Positions 63,683 through 64,000 of a stretch of DNA of 64,000 bases are shown piece after piece. The position numbers and the translations under genes are program-made. Each line of letters begins with the position of its first letter. The stretch's first letter is position 1. The DNA comes from Rhodococcus sp. ABRD24 (GTDB lineage Bacteria > Actinomycetota > Actinomycetes > Mycobacteriales > Mycobacteriaceae): positions 1,736,001 through 1,800,000 of the forward strand of contig NZ_CP035319.1 of NCBI RefSeq assembly GCF_004328705.1, given 5' to 3'. The notes under the pieces were generated by a model that saw nothing but the letters and a program-made list of their open reading frames with translations, was not told the DNA's origin and searched no databases.

Positions 63683-64000
63683 GTGCGAAAGTTGTTCGCA
63701 GGAATAGTTTCAGCGGTATCGGGAGCACTCCTGATCAGCGCCGGTGGCACAGCGTCGGCGGCGCCCCTGCCTGTTCCGGACGGGTTCTTCGCCGGCATCC
63801 TGCCGGAGCTGACCAACCCCGCCGGGTCGCTGCCCGGTTCCAACGACTTCTCGTGCAAACCGACAGCGGAGCACCCCGAACCAGTGATCCTGGTGCACGG
63901 CACCGGCGGTGGGCAGCAGACCAACTGGGGCAAGTATGCGCCGATGCTCGCGAACGAGGGATACTGCGTCTTCTCGCTGACGTACGGCAACGTACCGGGG
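63683..64000 (+). CDS. Secreted lipase/esterase, truncated at the window edge
   Basis: The 106 visible codons begin VRKLFAGIVSAVSGALLISAGGTASAAP, a signal peptide with an AxA-type cleavage site. DFSCKPTAEHPEPVILVHGTGGGQQTNWGKYAPML follows, the oxyanion region of EstA/Lipase-2-like hydrolases. The catalytic Ser and His lie beyond the right edge. AAGGGG precedes the GTG. It would act on lipids or esters outside the cell. Confidence 0.85.
   Translation, partial: MRKLFAGIVSAVSGALLISAGGTASAAPLPVPDGFFAGILPELTNPAGSLPGSNDFSCKPTAEHPEPVILVHGTGGGQQTNWGKYAPMLANEGYCVFSLTYGNVPG

Overview
The window is high-GC actinobacterial DNA, most consistent with Rhodococcus or a close relative in the Mycobacteriales. 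Three things point there. Leaderless genes and GTG/TTG starts are common. There is a mycothiol-type formaldehyde dehydrogenase. The right half also keeps the gene order known from Mycobacterium tuberculosis: purA, an Rv0358-like protein, a site-2 protease, DUF3151, an Rv0361-like protein, fba, DedA and GH76, then a TrmH methyltransferase and pyrE. No rRNA, tRNA or CRISPR array was found.

Region 1 (about 1-19.7 kb) looks like an accessory catabolic region, with more A/T at third codon positions than the rest by eye. It opens with the 5' part of gcvP (minus strand) behind a tandem glycine riboswitch. Next come an IS256-like transposase remnant, a four-copy 14-bp tandem repeat and a large ATPase-LuxR regulator. 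A plus-strand gene run follows: MFS transporter, M20 amidohydrolase, GMC flavoprotein, aldehyde dehydrogenase, threonine/phenylserine-type aldolase, and a second aldehyde dehydrogenase. A convergent minus-strand block holds a GntR-FCD regulator, a VanB-type reductase, a HicB-like small protein and a Rieske oxygenase. The order of chemistries fits breakdown of an N-acyl-2-amino-1-aryl-1,3-propanediol (chloramphenicol-like) through an aryl-serine to an aryl aldehyde and glycine, with glycine passing to GcvP. This is inference. A shared ATTGAAGACA-core element lies upstream of the transporter, GMC and Rieske genes and may be the GntR operator.

Region 2 (19.8-25.3 kb) holds housekeeping-like genes (alpha/beta hydrolase, VOC protein, alpha-methylacyl-CoA racemase), a MocR regulator and an unusual HATPase-LuxR fusion.

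Region 3 (25.4-39.1 kb) reads as a methylated-amine island. A minus operon encodes a cupin, a DmmA-like small subunit, a PDR reductase and a DUF3445 heme N-demethylase. A plus operon encodes a GMAS-type glutamine synthetase homologue and the three N-methylglutamate synthase-type subunits. An XRE-cupin regulator, an ammonium transporter and a DAO-type FAD oxidoreductase follow. Formaldehyde from demethylation would be handled by the mycothiol-dependent dehydrogenase and its coupled metallo-beta-lactamase-fold hydrolase.

Region 4 (39.2-64 kb) is core chromosome: purA, site-2 protease, chorismate mutase, class IV aminotransferase, DUF389, a WYL regulator with a clear operator, CDF and FUSC transporters, fba, two DedA proteins, GH76, TrmH, galK/galT, pyrE, LemA-like and other envelope proteins, an S4 protein, and the start of a secreted lipase cut by the right edge.
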